Source of the DNA: Marivita sp046592965
Lineage (GTDB): Bacteria; Pseudomonadota; Alphaproteobacteria; Rhodobacterales; Rhodobacteraceae
Length of the DNA stretch: 64,000 nt
Direction of reading: 5' to 3'
Assembly: GCF_046592965.1 (NCBI RefSeq)
Contig: NZ_JBISBV010000001.1
Location: 372,001-436,000 of the forward strand
The stretch's first letter is position 1. The number at the start of each line of letters is the position of its first letter. Below the pieces are notes generated by a model. The model did not search any database, had not been told where the DNA came from, and worked only from the letters and a program-made list of their open reading frames with translations. A program made the position numbers and the translations under genes. Positions 1-9,396 of the stretch are shown one piece after another.

Positions 1-1
1 G

Positions 2-1816
2 TTTGCCAGCACGCTTGAGGACAGGATCGCGGCGCTGGATCTGTCATGCCGCGTGCTTGTGCTGTCCAGTGAGCTTCCGCTGGGCAAGCCTGACACCCCG
101 CCCGAGGCGCACCCGATCTGCGTGCCGGAGGCTCCCGGTAAAGACCGGATGGAGCCGCCGGAGCCATCGCCGTGGGATGCCCCATTGGGGGAGATGTCGC
201 TTTACGAAATCCTGCGCACGCGATTTCTGGCCGACGCGCGGGCGGTGGCAAATCTTGATGTGCACGACCTGATCCCCATTGACATCCCCAATATATTCGA
301 CAGCGCAGTGACGGCCGAGGGTGGTGTGATCGCTCTGGTCGGGCGGCACTGCTATCCGTGGCGGGTGCGAAAGGACCAGCCGACTGTCTTTGCCGATCAT
401 GTCTGTGTCCAGTTTGACGCGACAAGCGGGCGGCAGCGCTGGTGCATCGCTCCTGCCAAAGCGCCGCAGAATGCCGTGTGGCGGATGATCCGGATCGGCA
501 ACGCAGTCCCGGATCGCTCCCGAACCCAGTTGTTCTACCGCCACATGGCGCTTCGTCACCCAACACCGTCGATCTCCAAGATCGTGCCCAAGACCTCGCT
601 GATCGAGCATCCGCCGCTCCTGGACATGTCGCAGCAGTACTGGGGGCACAAGCCGGTCCGGATGCCCGAACTTGAACCGGACGCAATCGCCAAGGGAAAG
701 GGCCGCCGGGCGATTGTCACCACGATGAAGAACGAAGGCCCGTTCATCCTTGAATGGCTGGCCTACCACCGCGCCATCGGGTTTGACGATATTCTGGTCT
801 ACACCAATGACTGCACCGATGGCACCGACACGATGCTGAAGATGTTGCAGGAAAAAGGCCTGGTGCAGCACCGCGAAAACCCGTTCCGCGACAGCGGACT
901 GAAGCCGCAGCACGCGGCCTTGCAGGCGTCCGAAGATGAGCCGGTGATAAAGACTGCCAAATGGGTGACCTGCATTGATGTCGATGAGTTCATCAACATC
1001 AAGACCGGTGACGGCACGCTGGACGCGCTGTTCGCCGCCGTTCCCGATGCCAACATGATCGCGATGACGTGGCGGTTGTTCGGCAATAACGATGTGCATG
1101 AATTCAAAGACCAGCCCATTACCGAGCAGTTCCTGCGATCCGCGCCGGAATTTGCCCGCAAGCCGCATCAGGCCTGGGGGTTCAAGACGTTGTTTCAGAA
1201 TATCGGATTGTTCAAGAAGCTGGGTGTGCACCGCCCCAAGGGGCTCAACCCGCAGCTTTGGGAGGAGATCAACTGGGTTAACGGTTCGGGTCAGCCCTTG
1301 CCGCGCGAGATGTATCGCAACGGATGGCGCTCCACGACCGAGACCTATGGCTATGATCTGGTGCAACTCAATCACTACGCCGTACGCTCGGCCGAAAGCT
1401 TCCTCGTCAAGCGCGATCGCGGGCGGGTGAACCATGTGGATCGCGATCAGGGGCTCGCCTATTGGTTCCGCATGAACAACAACGCCGAGGAGGAGCGTTC
1501 GATCCAGAATAGGCTTGGGATGATGAAAGCCGAGATGGCGAGACTGCTGGAAGATCCGGACATTCAGGCAGCGCATGACGCGGCCGTTGCGTCACATCGC
1601 GAGAAGATTGACGCGTTGAAGGCAACCGAAAACTATGCGGCGTTTTATGCGGATTTGACGGGAAAGCGCTTGGAAACGCTGTCGCGCTTGCACGCTCATT
1701 TCGGATCGAACGTGTTTCTATCCGGTCCGGGCGTGGTGCCTGACGACGTGATGGGGCAAGATCCTGACCAGGACTGGTTTTTCACCGTTGATGATGTTGA
1801 TGAAACTGCCCACTAG
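2..1816 (+). CDS. Glycosyltransferase family 2/92-like protein, 5' end outside window
   Basis: The reading frame is open to the left edge, so the start lies upstream; a GTG at 53 is only an internal possibility. The core has TTMKNEGPFILEWLAYHRAI (about residue 223 counted from the GTG), then a YTNDCTDGTD nucleotide-binding-like stretch and CIDVDEFI, where the acidic DVDEF would be the metal/sugar-nucleotide site. This order matches the Glyco_tranf_2_4/GT92-like proteins common in Rhodobacteraceae, which probably modify surface polysaccharide. No membrane segment is obvious. The acceptor and donor cannot be told from sequence. A hairpin terminator follows about 65 bp downstream. Confidence 0.7.
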   Translation, partial: FASTLEDRIAALDLSCRVLVLSSELPLGKPDTPPEAHPICVPEAPGKDRMEPPEPSPWDAPLGEMSLYEILRTRFLADARAVANLDVHDLIPIDIPNIFDSAVTAEGGVIALVGRHCYPWRVRKDQPTVFADHVCVQFDATSGRQRWCIAPAKAPQNAVWRMIRIGNAVPDRSRTQLFYRHMALRHPTPSISKIVPKTSLIEHPPLLDMSQQYWGHKPVRMPELEPDAIAKGKGRRAIVTTMKNEGPFILEWLAYHRAIGFDDILVYTNDCTDGTDTMLKMLQEKGLVQHRENPFRDSGLKPQHAALQASEDEPVIKTAKWVTCIDVDEFINIKTGDGTLDALFAAVPDANMIAMTWRLFGNNDVHEFKDQPITEQFLRSAPEFARKPHQAWGFKTLFQNIGLFKKLGVHRPKGLNPQLWEEINWVNGSGQPLPREMYRNGWRSTTETYGYDLVQLNHYAVRSAESFLVKRDRGRVNHVDRDQGLAYWFRMNNNAEEERSIQNRLGMMKAEMARLLEDPDIQAAHDAAVASHREKIDALKATENYAAFYADLTGKRLETLSRLHAHFGSNVFLSGPGVVPDDVMGQDPDQDWFFTVDDVDETAH

Positions 1817-1881
1817 GGCATCCCTGATCTGAACGCCTGCAACCGGCTCGCAGAGGCGCAGCGCTGCTCCGGTGTTATTTG

Positions 1882-1908
1882 AGGCCGCCCGTCCTGGGCG
1901 GCCTTTGG
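1882..1908 (+). terminator. Rho-independent terminator-like hairpin after the glycosyltransferase
   Basis: AGGCCGCCC and GGGCGGCCT form a perfect 9-bp stem around a 5-base loop, followed by a short TTT. The T-run is weak, so termination efficiency is uncertain. Confidence 0.55.
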
Positions 1909-1939
1909 GCACCGACGGTGCGTTGTGGACAATTCGTCC

Positions 1940-2152
1940 TTAATTCACGATGGATTGCACTTGACGGCGCTTTTCGCCCTCGCTGTCACCGGAGTGGATG
2001 ACCGACAGCAGGATGTTCACCTGAGCATCGGTAAGAGAGGACACGTCAGCGTTGGGCGCATATTGCTTGATCTGGGATGTGTCGGGCATTGCAGACGCGA
2101 TACCGGCGAAAGCAGTGAGTGCGAGAGCGGTTGTTGCGATGAGCTTTTTCAT
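1940..2152 (-). CDS. Small exported protein, unknown function
   Basis: This is a 70-aa product starting MKKLIATTALALTAFAG, a clear Sec signal peptide with probable cleavage after ASA (about residue 23). The mature part is only about 47 residues, polar, with no cysteine. The ATG at 2152 is chosen over a longer frame because an AGGA ribosome site lies 8 bases upstream and the signal peptide starts there. Small secreted proteins of this kind occur in Roseobacters, but I do not recognise a function. It is monocistronic between two convergent or unrelated units. Confidence 0.6.
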   Translation of the reverse strand: MKKLIATTALALTAFAGIASAMPDTSQIKQYAPNADVSSLTDAQVNILLSVIHSGDSEGEKRRQVQSIVN

Positions 2153-2608
2153 GTGAGTCGTCCTATCTGTGGTGTCATTTCCCACCATTCGCCGGCGGGT
2201 TGAGACGTTTCGTTTGTGCCGGTCTGTGTGTGCCGACACTCATCAAGTTAGGGGCGCAGGTAACGGGTTGAAATTCACAGATCGCGCATAGCGGCTCTCT
2301 CAAAATTGACCTTGAAGAAAAGTTTTTCCGACACGTCGTTGCGCAAAAATGCACAACTAACGTGCGGATCAAGTAATGAAGGTGCGTCAGCTCACGAAAT
2401 ACGCGCGTGGGAACACAGGCTCATGAACGGCTTCACGCGATTGGCTATGTCACAGGACATATCAACAAAATGTGTACCAGCCAAAACCGCGGTTTGTTTC
2501 AGCGGTCTGACCGCATTGCGAGGCGCGCACAGGGTTTTTGTGAGGGAAAGTGTGCAGTTGGCGGCGATTCCACAGCGCTACAACGCGGTTCTTGGAATCA
2601 GTTTTCGC
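2153..2608. other. Intergenic stretch, no gene seen
   Basis: About 450 bp lies between the small exported protein and the icd terminator. Frames crossing it have no recognisable domain and run antisense into icd. It must hold the promoter of the small exported gene near its left end. I see no repeat, RNA gene or clear operator. Confidence 0.4.
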
Positions 2609-2641
2609 CAAAAAGAAGGGCCGGGCAAAGCTGCCCGACCC
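2609..2641 (-). terminator. Rho-independent terminator of icd
   Basis: Read on the minus strand, GGG plus TCGGGCA pairs with TGCCCGG plus CCC (6 bp of perfect core stem, a mismatch, then 3 more G:C pairs). It is followed by TTCTTTTT and begins 9 bases after the icd stop. Confidence 0.75.
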
Positions 2642-2650
2642 AAGATCGGT

Positions 2651-4858
2651 CTAGCCGATAATCGCGTTCAGTGTCTTGGAGGGGCGCATCACATCGGCGG
2701 TCTTGTCCGGATCGCCGTGATAATAGCCACCGAGGTCTACCGACTTGCCTTGCGCAGCGGCCAGTTCCGACACGATCGCGTCCTCATTGTCGGCCAGTTC
2801 TTTTGCGATGGGCGCAAAATGGTCGGCCAGTTCGGCGTCCTCGGACTGCGCCGCCAGGGCTTCGGCCCAGTAGCGCGCGAACCAGTAGTGGCTGTCGCGA
2901 TTGTCCGGCTCGCCCACCTTGCGCGAAGGCGAGCGGTTGTTGTCGAGGATGCCCTGCGTTGCCGCATCCACCGCCTTGCCCAGCACCCGCGCCTTTTCGT
3001 TGTCGCGTGCATCGGCAAGGAATTGCAGGCTCTCGCCCAGCGCGCAGAACTCGCCCAGAGAGTCCCACCGCAGGTGGTTTTCTTCCATCAATTGCTGAAC
3101 GTGCTTGGGCGCAGACCCACCCGCACCGGTTTCGAACAATCCGCCACCGTTCATCAGCTTGACGATGGACAGCATCTTGGCGCTCGTCGCCAGTTCGAGG
3201 ATCGGGAACAGGTCGGTCAGGTAATCGCGCAGCACGTTGCCGGTGATGGCGATGGACGTCTTGCCATTGCGGATCGTTTCCAGCGACGCGCGGGTTGCTT
3301 CGCGTGGCGCCATGATCTTGAACTTGTCGGCCACGCCCTTGGCGTCGAGGATCGGCTTGACGTATTTGATCAGCTCCGCGTCATGCGCGCGGTCCTTGTC
3401 GAGCCAGAAGATCGCCTCGCAGTCTTCCGCCTTCTGGCGGTCGATGGCGAGTTGCACCCAATCCTCGATCGGCGCCTTGCGGGTCGAGGCAGAGCGCCAG
3501 ATGTCACCTTCTTCAACATCGTGCTCATGCAGAACCGTACCGTCCGCCAGTACCATCCGTACAGTTCCCGCGTGCGGAATTTCAAAGGTGGTCGGGTGCG
3601 ATCCGTATTCCTCGGCCTTCTGCGCCATCAGGCCGATGTTCTGCACGGTGCCCGCGGTCGCCGGATCAAGCTTTCCGGTTTCCTTGAAGTAATTGATCGT
3701 CTCGTCATAAACCGGCGCATAGCTGTTGTCGGGAATGATACAGTTCGCGTCATGCTCCTTGCCATCCGGACCCCAGCCCTTGCCGCCAGCGCGGATCAGC
3801 GCAGGCATGGATGCGTCGATGATGACGTCTGACGGAACATGCAGGTTGGTGATGCCCTTGTCGCTGTCGACCATGTACATCGGCGGGCGGTCTGCCATCA
3901 CCTTTTCGATCTCGGCCTTGATCTCGGGCTTGTCCTTGACGCGGTTGAGCAGATCACCGAGGCCCGAATTGGGGTTCACGCCTGCCGCCTTGAGCTCGTC
4001 ACCGTATTTGTCGAACACCGGCTTCAGGAACGCCTTGACCGCGTGACCAAAGATGATCGGGTCCGAGACCTTCATCATTGTCGCCTTCATGTGCAGTGAA
4101 AAGAGCGTGCCGTCTTCCTTGGTCTTTGCGATTTCGTCTTCAAGGAACGAATCCAATGCCTTGGCCGACATGAAGGTGGCATCGACGACGGTGCCGGCCG
4201 GATAGGACAGACCGTCCTTCAGGACCGTTTCCGTGCCGTCCTTGCCGACCAGAACGATTTTCGCGCTGGTTTCACTGTCCAGCGTTGCGGATTTTTCGTT
4301 GGAGAAGAAATCGCCGCCCGACATGGAGGCCACACGGGTTTTGCTGTCCTTGGCCCAATCACCCATGCGGTGCGGGTTGTTCTGGGCGTAGGATTTGACC
4401 GGCTTGGCGGCGCGGCGGTCGGAGTTACCTTCGCGCAGCACCGGATTGACGGCGGAGCCCTTGATCGTGTCGTATTTGGCGCGCGTGGCTTTTTCGGCCT
4501 CGGTCGACGGAGATTCCGGGTAGTCGGGAAGCGCGTAGCCTTGCGCCTGCAACTCTTTTACAGCCGCCAGCAATTGCGGCACAGACGCCGAGATGTTGGG
4601 CAGCTTGATGACGTTCGCCTCGGGCGTTTTCACCAACTTGCCAAGTTCGGCCAGATCGTCGGACTGGCGCTGGTCGGCGGTCAGTGCTTCGGGGAAGGTG
4701 GCAAGGATGCGCCCGGCGAGCGAGATGTCCTTGGTGCCGACGCTGACGCCCGCGGCGCGGGCGAATTTCTGGATGATCGGCAGAAATGAGGCCGAGGCCA
4801 GTTCGGGTGCTTCGTCAACCTTGGTGTAGATGATGTCGGGGGTGTTCGTATCAGCCAT
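2651..4858 (-). CDS. icd: NADP-dependent isocitrate dehydrogenase, monomeric type
   Basis: The product oxidatively decarboxylates isocitrate to 2-oxoglutarate with NADP in the TCA cycle. At 735 aa it has the length of the monomeric IDH-II family (about 740 aa), not the 400-aa dimeric type. The start MADTNTPDIIYTKVDEAPEL and the internal block DKGITNLHVPSDVIIDASMP are characteristic of the family. ATG 4858 is preceded by GAAAGGG at a usable distance. The gene stands alone, with its own terminator downstream and a 160-bp gap to the divergent epimerase. Nothing is unusual in it. Confidence 0.95.
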   Translation of the reverse strand: MADTNTPDIIYTKVDEAPELASASFLPIIQKFARAAGVSVGTKDISLAGRILATFPEALTADQRQSDDLAELGKLVKTPEANVIKLPNISASVPQLLAAVKELQAQGYALPDYPESPSTEAEKATRAKYDTIKGSAVNPVLREGNSDRRAAKPVKSYAQNNPHRMGDWAKDSKTRVASMSGGDFFSNEKSATLDSETSAKIVLVGKDGTETVLKDGLSYPAGTVVDATFMSAKALDSFLEDEIAKTKEDGTLFSLHMKATMMKVSDPIIFGHAVKAFLKPVFDKYGDELKAAGVNPNSGLGDLLNRVKDKPEIKAEIEKVMADRPPMYMVDSDKGITNLHVPSDVIIDASMPALIRAGGKGWGPDGKEHDANCIIPDNSYAPVYDETINYFKETGKLDPATAGTVQNIGLMAQKAEEYGSHPTTFEIPHAGTVRMVLADGTVLHEHDVEEGDIWRSASTRKAPIEDWVQLAIDRQKAEDCEAIFWLDKDRAHDAELIKYVKPILDAKGVADKFKIMAPREATRASLETIRNGKTSIAITGNVLRDYLTDLFPILELATSAKMLSIVKLMNGGGLFETGAGGSAPKHVQQLMEENHLRWDSLGEFCALGESLQFLADARDNEKARVLGKAVDAATQGILDNNRSPSRKVGEPDNRDSHYWFARYWAEALAAQSEDAELADHFAPIAKELADNEDAIVSELAAAQGKSVDLGGYYHGDPDKTADVMRPSKTLNAIIG

Positions 4859-5018
4859 TTATCAACCCTTTCGTGATTTTCCTCTGCCATAGGCCATCAG
4901 GGGTGAGTCGTAAACCGCATACAGTGGTATACATTGCCGCAATCGGCGTGCGCTGGTGGAGGTTCGAACGGCGTGCTACGTCAATCTGAGACAATTCACA
5001 TTGCCAAAGAGCGCCTCA

Positions 5019-6023
5019 ATGAAACGTGTCCTCGTCACCGGCACCGCCGGCTTCATCGGTTACTATCTTGCGCGGCTGCTGTTGGATGAGGGTTTCGTCG
5101 TGCATGGCTACGACGCGATGACCGATTATTACGATGTGACCTTGAAAGAACGTCGCAACCAGATGCTGCTGCAAAGCGCCGGTTACAGCTTTACGCACGC
5201 CGCTCTGGAAGAGGAAGGCACCTTCGAACGCATTGCCGACGAGTTTGCGCCAGACATCATCGTGCATCTGGCCGGGCAGGCAGGTGTGCGGTACTCGCTG
5301 GAAAACCCCCGTGCTTACCTCGACAGTAACCTGGTCGGGACGTTCAACGTGATGGAGGCAGCACGGCAGCAGAAGGTCGCGCATCTGCTGATGGCGTCCA
5401 CGTCCTCGGTCTATGGCGCAAACGAGGAAATGCCCTTTCGGGAAACCGACAAGGCCGACACGCCGCTGACGTTCTATGCCGCCACCAAGAAGGCCAACGA
5501 AGCGATGGCGCATTCCTATGCCCATCTGTGGAACATTCCGACGACAATGTTCCGGTTTTTCACCGTTTACGGGCCGTGGGGGCGGCCCGATATGGCGTTG
5601 TTCAAGTTCACCAAAGGCGTGTTCGACGGCACCCCGATCGATATCTACAACCACGGCGACATGCACCGCGATTTCACCTATGTCGAGGATCTGGTGCGTG
5701 GTATTCGGCTGTTGATGGACGCGGTGCCGGGCGGGCCGGAAACCGCCGTGGACGGCGACACGCTCAGCCCTGCTGCACCCTATCGCGTGGTGAATATCGG
5801 CAATTCCGACAAGGTGCGGCTGATGGATTTCATCGAGGCCATCGAGGCAGAGACCGGGATTGAAGCCAAGCGCAATTACATGGACATGCAGAAGGGTGAC
5901 GTGTTCGCCACCTGGGCCGATGGGTCGTTGTTGAAGGCGCTGACGGGATATGCACCGCAGACCGACATGCGCGATGGAGTGGCGAAGTTCGTGGCGTGGT
6001 ATCGCGATTATTATCGCGTCTAG
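5019..6023 (+). CDS. NAD-dependent sugar epimerase, UDP-glucuronate 4-epimerase-like
   Basis: This is a 334-aa extended short-chain dehydrogenase. The Rossmann GxxGxxG is GTAGFIG at residues 8-14, the catalytic Ser is in STSSVYG, and YxxxK is YAATKK near residue 153. Sequence and length resemble LpsL/CapI-type UDP-glucuronate 4-epimerases that make UDP-galacturonate for lipopolysaccharide or capsule. An earlier in-frame start at 4956 is rejected because the family begins at MKRVLVTG. Its stop overlaps that of the convergent permease in a shared CTAG. Specificity for UDP-GlcA over UDP-Glc is inferred. Confidence 0.8.
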   Translation: MKRVLVTGTAGFIGYYLARLLLDEGFVVHGYDAMTDYYDVTLKERRNQMLLQSAGYSFTHAALEEEGTFERIADEFAPDIIVHLAGQAGVRYSLENPRAYLDSNLVGTFNVMEAARQQKVAHLLMASTSSVYGANEEMPFRETDKADTPLTFYAATKKANEAMAHSYAHLWNIPTTMFRFFTVYGPWGRPDMALFKFTKGVFDGTPIDIYNHGDMHRDFTYVEDLVRGIRLLMDAVPGGPETAVDGDTLSPAAPYRVVNIGNSDKVRLMDFIEAIEAETGIEAKRNYMDMQKGDVFATWADGSLLKALTGYAPQTDMRDGVAKFVAWYRDYYRV

Positions 6024-6766
6024 AACAGGCGCGCAAAGAACACCGCGCTCATACCGAACCCGACAATGGCGACGATGATGCGAACCGCGTTTTGCGGAAT
6101 CGCCTTGGCCACGCGTGCGCCGAAATAGCCGCCAAGCACGGAAAACACCATCATCAGCAGCGCGGCGGGCCAGACAATGATCCCTGCGACTGCGAACGTG
6201 GCCACGGAAATGGCTGAAAGTGCGAAGGACAGCCATGTCTTCAGACCGTTCATCCGGTGGATGTTCTGCCAGCCCCAAAGCGAGAACAGCGCCAACAGGA
6301 CGATGCCCAGCCCGCCATTGAAATAGCCGCCGTAAAGACTGACCATGAACAGGCCGACCGCGCCCTCGGCAGAGATGTTGGCGCTGTGCCTAGCCGCCCA
6401 TTGGCGCAATTTCGGACCGTAGAGAAACATCAAGGTCGCGAACAGCAGCAGGAACGGCACGATCAGGTTGAACGCGTCATTCGAGGTGATGAGCAGCAAC
6501 AGGGAACCGACCAGCCCGCCGAGCAGGGTGATGAGGGTCAGCCGGATCAAGGATGCGCGCGTCAACTGGCGCAATTCTTCGCGGTATCCCAGCGCACCGC
6601 CAAGATAGCCGGGGAACACAGCGACGGTGCTGGTGGCGTTCGCGGCGATTGGCGGCACGCCCGTAAGCACAAGTGCGGGAAACGTCAGAAACGTGCCGCC
6701 CCCAGCGATCGTGTTGAGCACTCCTGCACCAAAGGCAGCGAGTGCCAGCAAAACCATGTCGAACAT
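6020..6766 (-). CDS. TSUP family permease (TauE/SafE type)
   Basis: The 248-aa product is strongly hydrophobic with about eight membrane segments. It begins with the family pattern LAALAAFGAGVLNTIAGGGT, then LTGVPPIAANATSTVAV. TauE/SafE proteins export sulfite, sulfoacetate or similar organosulfur anions, but many family members have other or unknown substrates. The organism has a sulfonate module at 22-31 kb, which makes sulfite export plausible, but this gene is 16 kb away and not in that operon. The stop overlaps the convergent epimerase stop by 4 bp. Confidence 0.75.
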   Translation of the reverse strand: MFDMVLLALAAFGAGVLNTIAGGGTFLTFPALVLTGVPPIAANATSTVAVFPGYLGGALGYREELRQLTRASLIRLTLITLLGGLVGSLLLLITSNDAFNLIVPFLLLFATLMFLYGPKLRQWAARHSANISAEGAVGLFMVSLYGGYFNGGLGIVLLALFSLWGWQNIHRMNGLKTWLSFALSAISVATFAVAGIIVWPAALLMMVFSVLGGYFGARVAKAIPQNAVRIIVAIVGFGMSAVFFARLF

Positions 6767-6868
6767 CGGGATTTCCTTGCGGTTTGGCGCGTTGCATCAG
6801 GCGCGCGCTTCATCGGCCATGATTGGCCGATGTGCAAGGTCGGTTGCCGTGCTGAACGGCGGTGCGGC

Positions 6869-8014
6869 CTAAAGCACCCTCTCGAACAGGTCCCGGGTGT
6901 TGGCCTCGGTCATCTTGACCGGGTTGCCGCCCGTCGATGGATCGTTGAGCGCATCGCGGACCAACACGTCGAGATCGGGGTTTTCGACGCCGAGATCGGT
7001 GAGGGTTTTCGGAATCGCAAAGCTGTCGTTGAACCGATCGACAAAGGCTTGGAACCCTTCGAATCCGCCGTCTATGCCTAGATATCCTGCTGCACGATCA
7101 AAACGGTCGCGGATGGCGTCGGCATTGAACTTGAGAACCGCCGGCATGAACACCGCGTTGGTGGTGCCGTGATGGGTGTGATGGTGCGCGCCAATGGGGT
7201 GGCTGAGAGCGTGGATCGCGCCAAGGCCTTTTTGGAAGGCCGTCGCTCCCATCGCAGCGGCGCTCATCATGTTGGCGCGTGCGTCGAGGTTTTGAGGGTC
7301 GCTATAGGCTGTGGGCAGGTTCTCGACGACAAGGCGCATCCCTTCCAGCGCGATGCCTTGGCTCATCGGGTGGTAATGCGGGCTGCTGAACGCCTCGACG
7401 CAATGCGCAAAAGCGTCAAGCCCGGTGCCCGCGGTGATGAATTTCGGCATCCCGACCGTCAGTTCGGGGTCGCAGATCACCACGGAGGGAAGCATCTTTG
7501 GATGGAAGATGATCTTTTTCTCGTGAGTCTCGGAATTGGTGATGACACTGGCACGGCCGACTTCCGAACCTGTGCCGGCAGTTGTCGGCACCGCAACGAT
7601 AGGGTGAATGCCTGCGGGGTCGGCGCGCGTCCACCAATCGCCGATATCCTCAAAATCCCACAAGGGGCGCGACTGGCCAGCCATGAAGGCCAGCGTCTTG
7701 GCAAGATCGAGGCCGGACCCGCCGCCGAACGCCACGACACCATCGAATCCGCCCTCGCGGTAGACGCGCAGACCCTCTTCGACATTCGTCTCGTTCGGGT
7801 TGGGGTCCACATCCGAGAATATAGCGCGGCCCAAGCCCGCCGCTTCGATCAGGTCGAGCGTTCTGGTGGTGATGTCCATGTTCGCCAGCCCGCGATCGGT
7901 CACCAAAAGAGGCTTTGTGATGCCGGCAGCAAGGCACGCCTCGGCGATTTCCGAGATGCGGCCCGCGCCGAAGCGGATGGCGGTGGGGTAGGACCAGTTT
8001 CCGGTGAGGTGCAT
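6869..8014 (-). CDS. Iron-containing alcohol dehydrogenase
   Basis: The 381-aa group III alcohol dehydrogenase carries the NAD-binding GGGSGLDLAK. Its metal ligands lie in DAFAHCVEAF and in the His-rich HALSHPIGAHHHTHHG near the C-terminus. It should interconvert a primary alcohol and an aldehyde. ATG 8014 lies two bases after the aldehyde dehydrogenase stop, and a longer frame into that gene is rejected. The position directly after an ALDH and a GS-like ligase suggests it oxidises the hydroxyl of a glutamylated amino alcohol; that substrate is inference. It is the last gene of the operon. Confidence 0.85.
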   Translation of the reverse strand: MHLTGNWSYPTAIRFGAGRISEIAEACLAAGITKPLLVTDRGLANMDITTRTLDLIEAAGLGRAIFSDVDPNPNETNVEEGLRVYREGGFDGVVAFGGGSGLDLAKTLAFMAGQSRPLWDFEDIGDWWTRADPAGIHPIVAVPTTAGTGSEVGRASVITNSETHEKKIIFHPKMLPSVVICDPELTVGMPKFITAGTGLDAFAHCVEAFSSPHYHPMSQGIALEGMRLVVENLPTAYSDPQNLDARANMMSAAAMGATAFQKGLGAIHALSHPIGAHHHTHHGTTNAVFMPAVLKFNADAIRDRFDRAAGYLGIDGGFEGFQAFVDRFNDSFAIPKTLTDLGVENPDLDVLVRDALNDPSTGGNPVKMTEANTRDLFERVL

Positions 8015-8016
8015 GG

Positions 8017-9393
8017 TTACGCTTTCTTGAGATGGTAGGATTTGGGGCGCGTCAGAGCCTGATACGCCAGTTTCGACAGGCCTTGCCCGCGCCCGGTGTC
8101 CTTGCAGCCAGTCCAGCAAAGCGCCGGATCGAGATAGTCGCAACGGTTCATAAAGACAGTCCCGGTCTCGAGTTGGTCGGCGATGGCTTCGACCGCTTGC
8201 GCGTCCCTGGAGAAGATCGCGGCGGTAAGGCCGAAGGGGCTGTCATTCATCAACGCGATGGCTTCGTCATCGTTCTTGACCGACATGATGCCGACCACCG
8301 GGCCGAAGCTTTCGTCGCGCATGACGCGCATCTTATGGGTCACGTTGGTGAGGATTTGCGGCGTCAGGTACGCGCCGCCATCGTCAGCTGGCATGGTTTC
8401 GATGTGGGCTTTTGCGCCATCCGTCAGCGCCTCGTCGATCTGCGCACGCACCTCTTTGGCAAAGCGGATGTTGGCCATCGGACCCATCGTTGTGTCCTGC
8501 TCCAGCGGGTTGCCAAGCTTTTGCCCCTTCACCCATGCGACGGCCTTCTCGACAAATTGGTCATAGAGGCTTTCGTGGACGTAAATCCGTTCGATGCCGC
8601 AGCAGCACTGCCCGGCATTGAACATTGCGCCGTCCATCAGCCCATCAACCGCTGCCTCCAAATCGGCATCGGCGCGGACATAACCGGGGTCCTTGCCGCC
8701 CAATTCGGTGGACACTGGCGTGAAGGTACCAGCGGCGGCGTGTTCCATCGCCTGACCGCCACCGACCGACCCGGTGAAATTGACGAAGTTCACAGCGCGC
8801 TCGGCGATCAGCGCAGACGTGGTGTCATGGTCCAGAACGAGGTTCTGGAACACGTCCTGCGGAACGCCCGCTGCGTAGAACGCTTCGGCAAGATGATCGC
8901 CCACGGCCAGCGTCTGTGCGGCGTGCTTCAGGATCACCGTATTGCCTGCAATCAGCGCAGGCGCGACGGTGTTGATCGCCGTCATGTAGGGGTAATTCCA
9001 CGGCGCCACGACCAGAACGACGCCCCAGGGCACGCGCTTGATCACGCGGCGGGCGGAGGTGCTGTCCTCGACTTCCATCGGGGCGAGGCTCTCTTCGGCG
9101 ACATCGGCCATGTAGGTGAGCCGTTCGTTGAACCCGCCATATTCACCGCCGTAGCGCACCGGACGACCCATCTGGTGCGCCAGTTCAGTCGTCATGCGAT
9201 CCTGCTGCGCACCGATGATCTCGCCCGCCTTGCGGACCAGCGCGACGCGCTCCGAGACAGGGCGCGTGGCCCACGCGGCTTGTGCGGCCTTCGCCCGCTT
9301 GGCCGCGTCGAAGGCGGCCTCTTGGCTCAGGACGTCGCGGCTCAGATAAACCGATCCGTCGATGGGCGAAATGAGGTCTTGGGTCTTGGTCAT
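8017..9393 (-). CDS. NAD(P)-dependent aldehyde dehydrogenase
   Basis: The 458-aa ALDH has the catalytic cysteine in NAGQCCCGIERI, the general-base Glu in ELGGKDPGYV and the cofactor loop FTGSVGGG. Its N-terminus is short compared with the usual 480-500 aa. Like the ipuH-type enzymes, it would oxidise the aldehyde made by the adjacent alcohol dehydrogenase to an acid. It starts 3 bases after the GS-like gene and ends 2 bases before the dehydrogenase, so the three genes are one translational unit. Substrate is not determined. Confidence 0.85.
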   Translation of the reverse strand: MTKTQDLISPIDGSVYLSRDVLSQEAAFDAAKRAKAAQAAWATRPVSERVALVRKAGEIIGAQQDRMTTELAHQMGRPVRYGGEYGGFNERLTYMADVAEESLAPMEVEDSTSARRVIKRVPWGVVLVVAPWNYPYMTAINTVAPALIAGNTVILKHAAQTLAVGDHLAEAFYAAGVPQDVFQNLVLDHDTTSALIAERAVNFVNFTGSVGGGQAMEHAAAGTFTPVSTELGGKDPGYVRADADLEAAVDGLMDGAMFNAGQCCCGIERIYVHESLYDQFVEKAVAWVKGQKLGNPLEQDTTMGPMANIRFAKEVRAQIDEALTDGAKAHIETMPADDGGAYLTPQILTNVTHKMRVMRDESFGPVVGIMSVKNDDEAIALMNDSPFGLTAAIFSRDAQAVEAIADQLETGTVFMNRCDYLDPALCWTGCKDTGRGQGLSKLAYQALTRPKSYHLKKA

Positions 9394-9396
9394 GGT

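Noticed and set aside
44..1576. 510-codon minus-strand frame
   Set aside because: It is the antisense shadow of the glycosyltransferase gene, with no recognisable domain.
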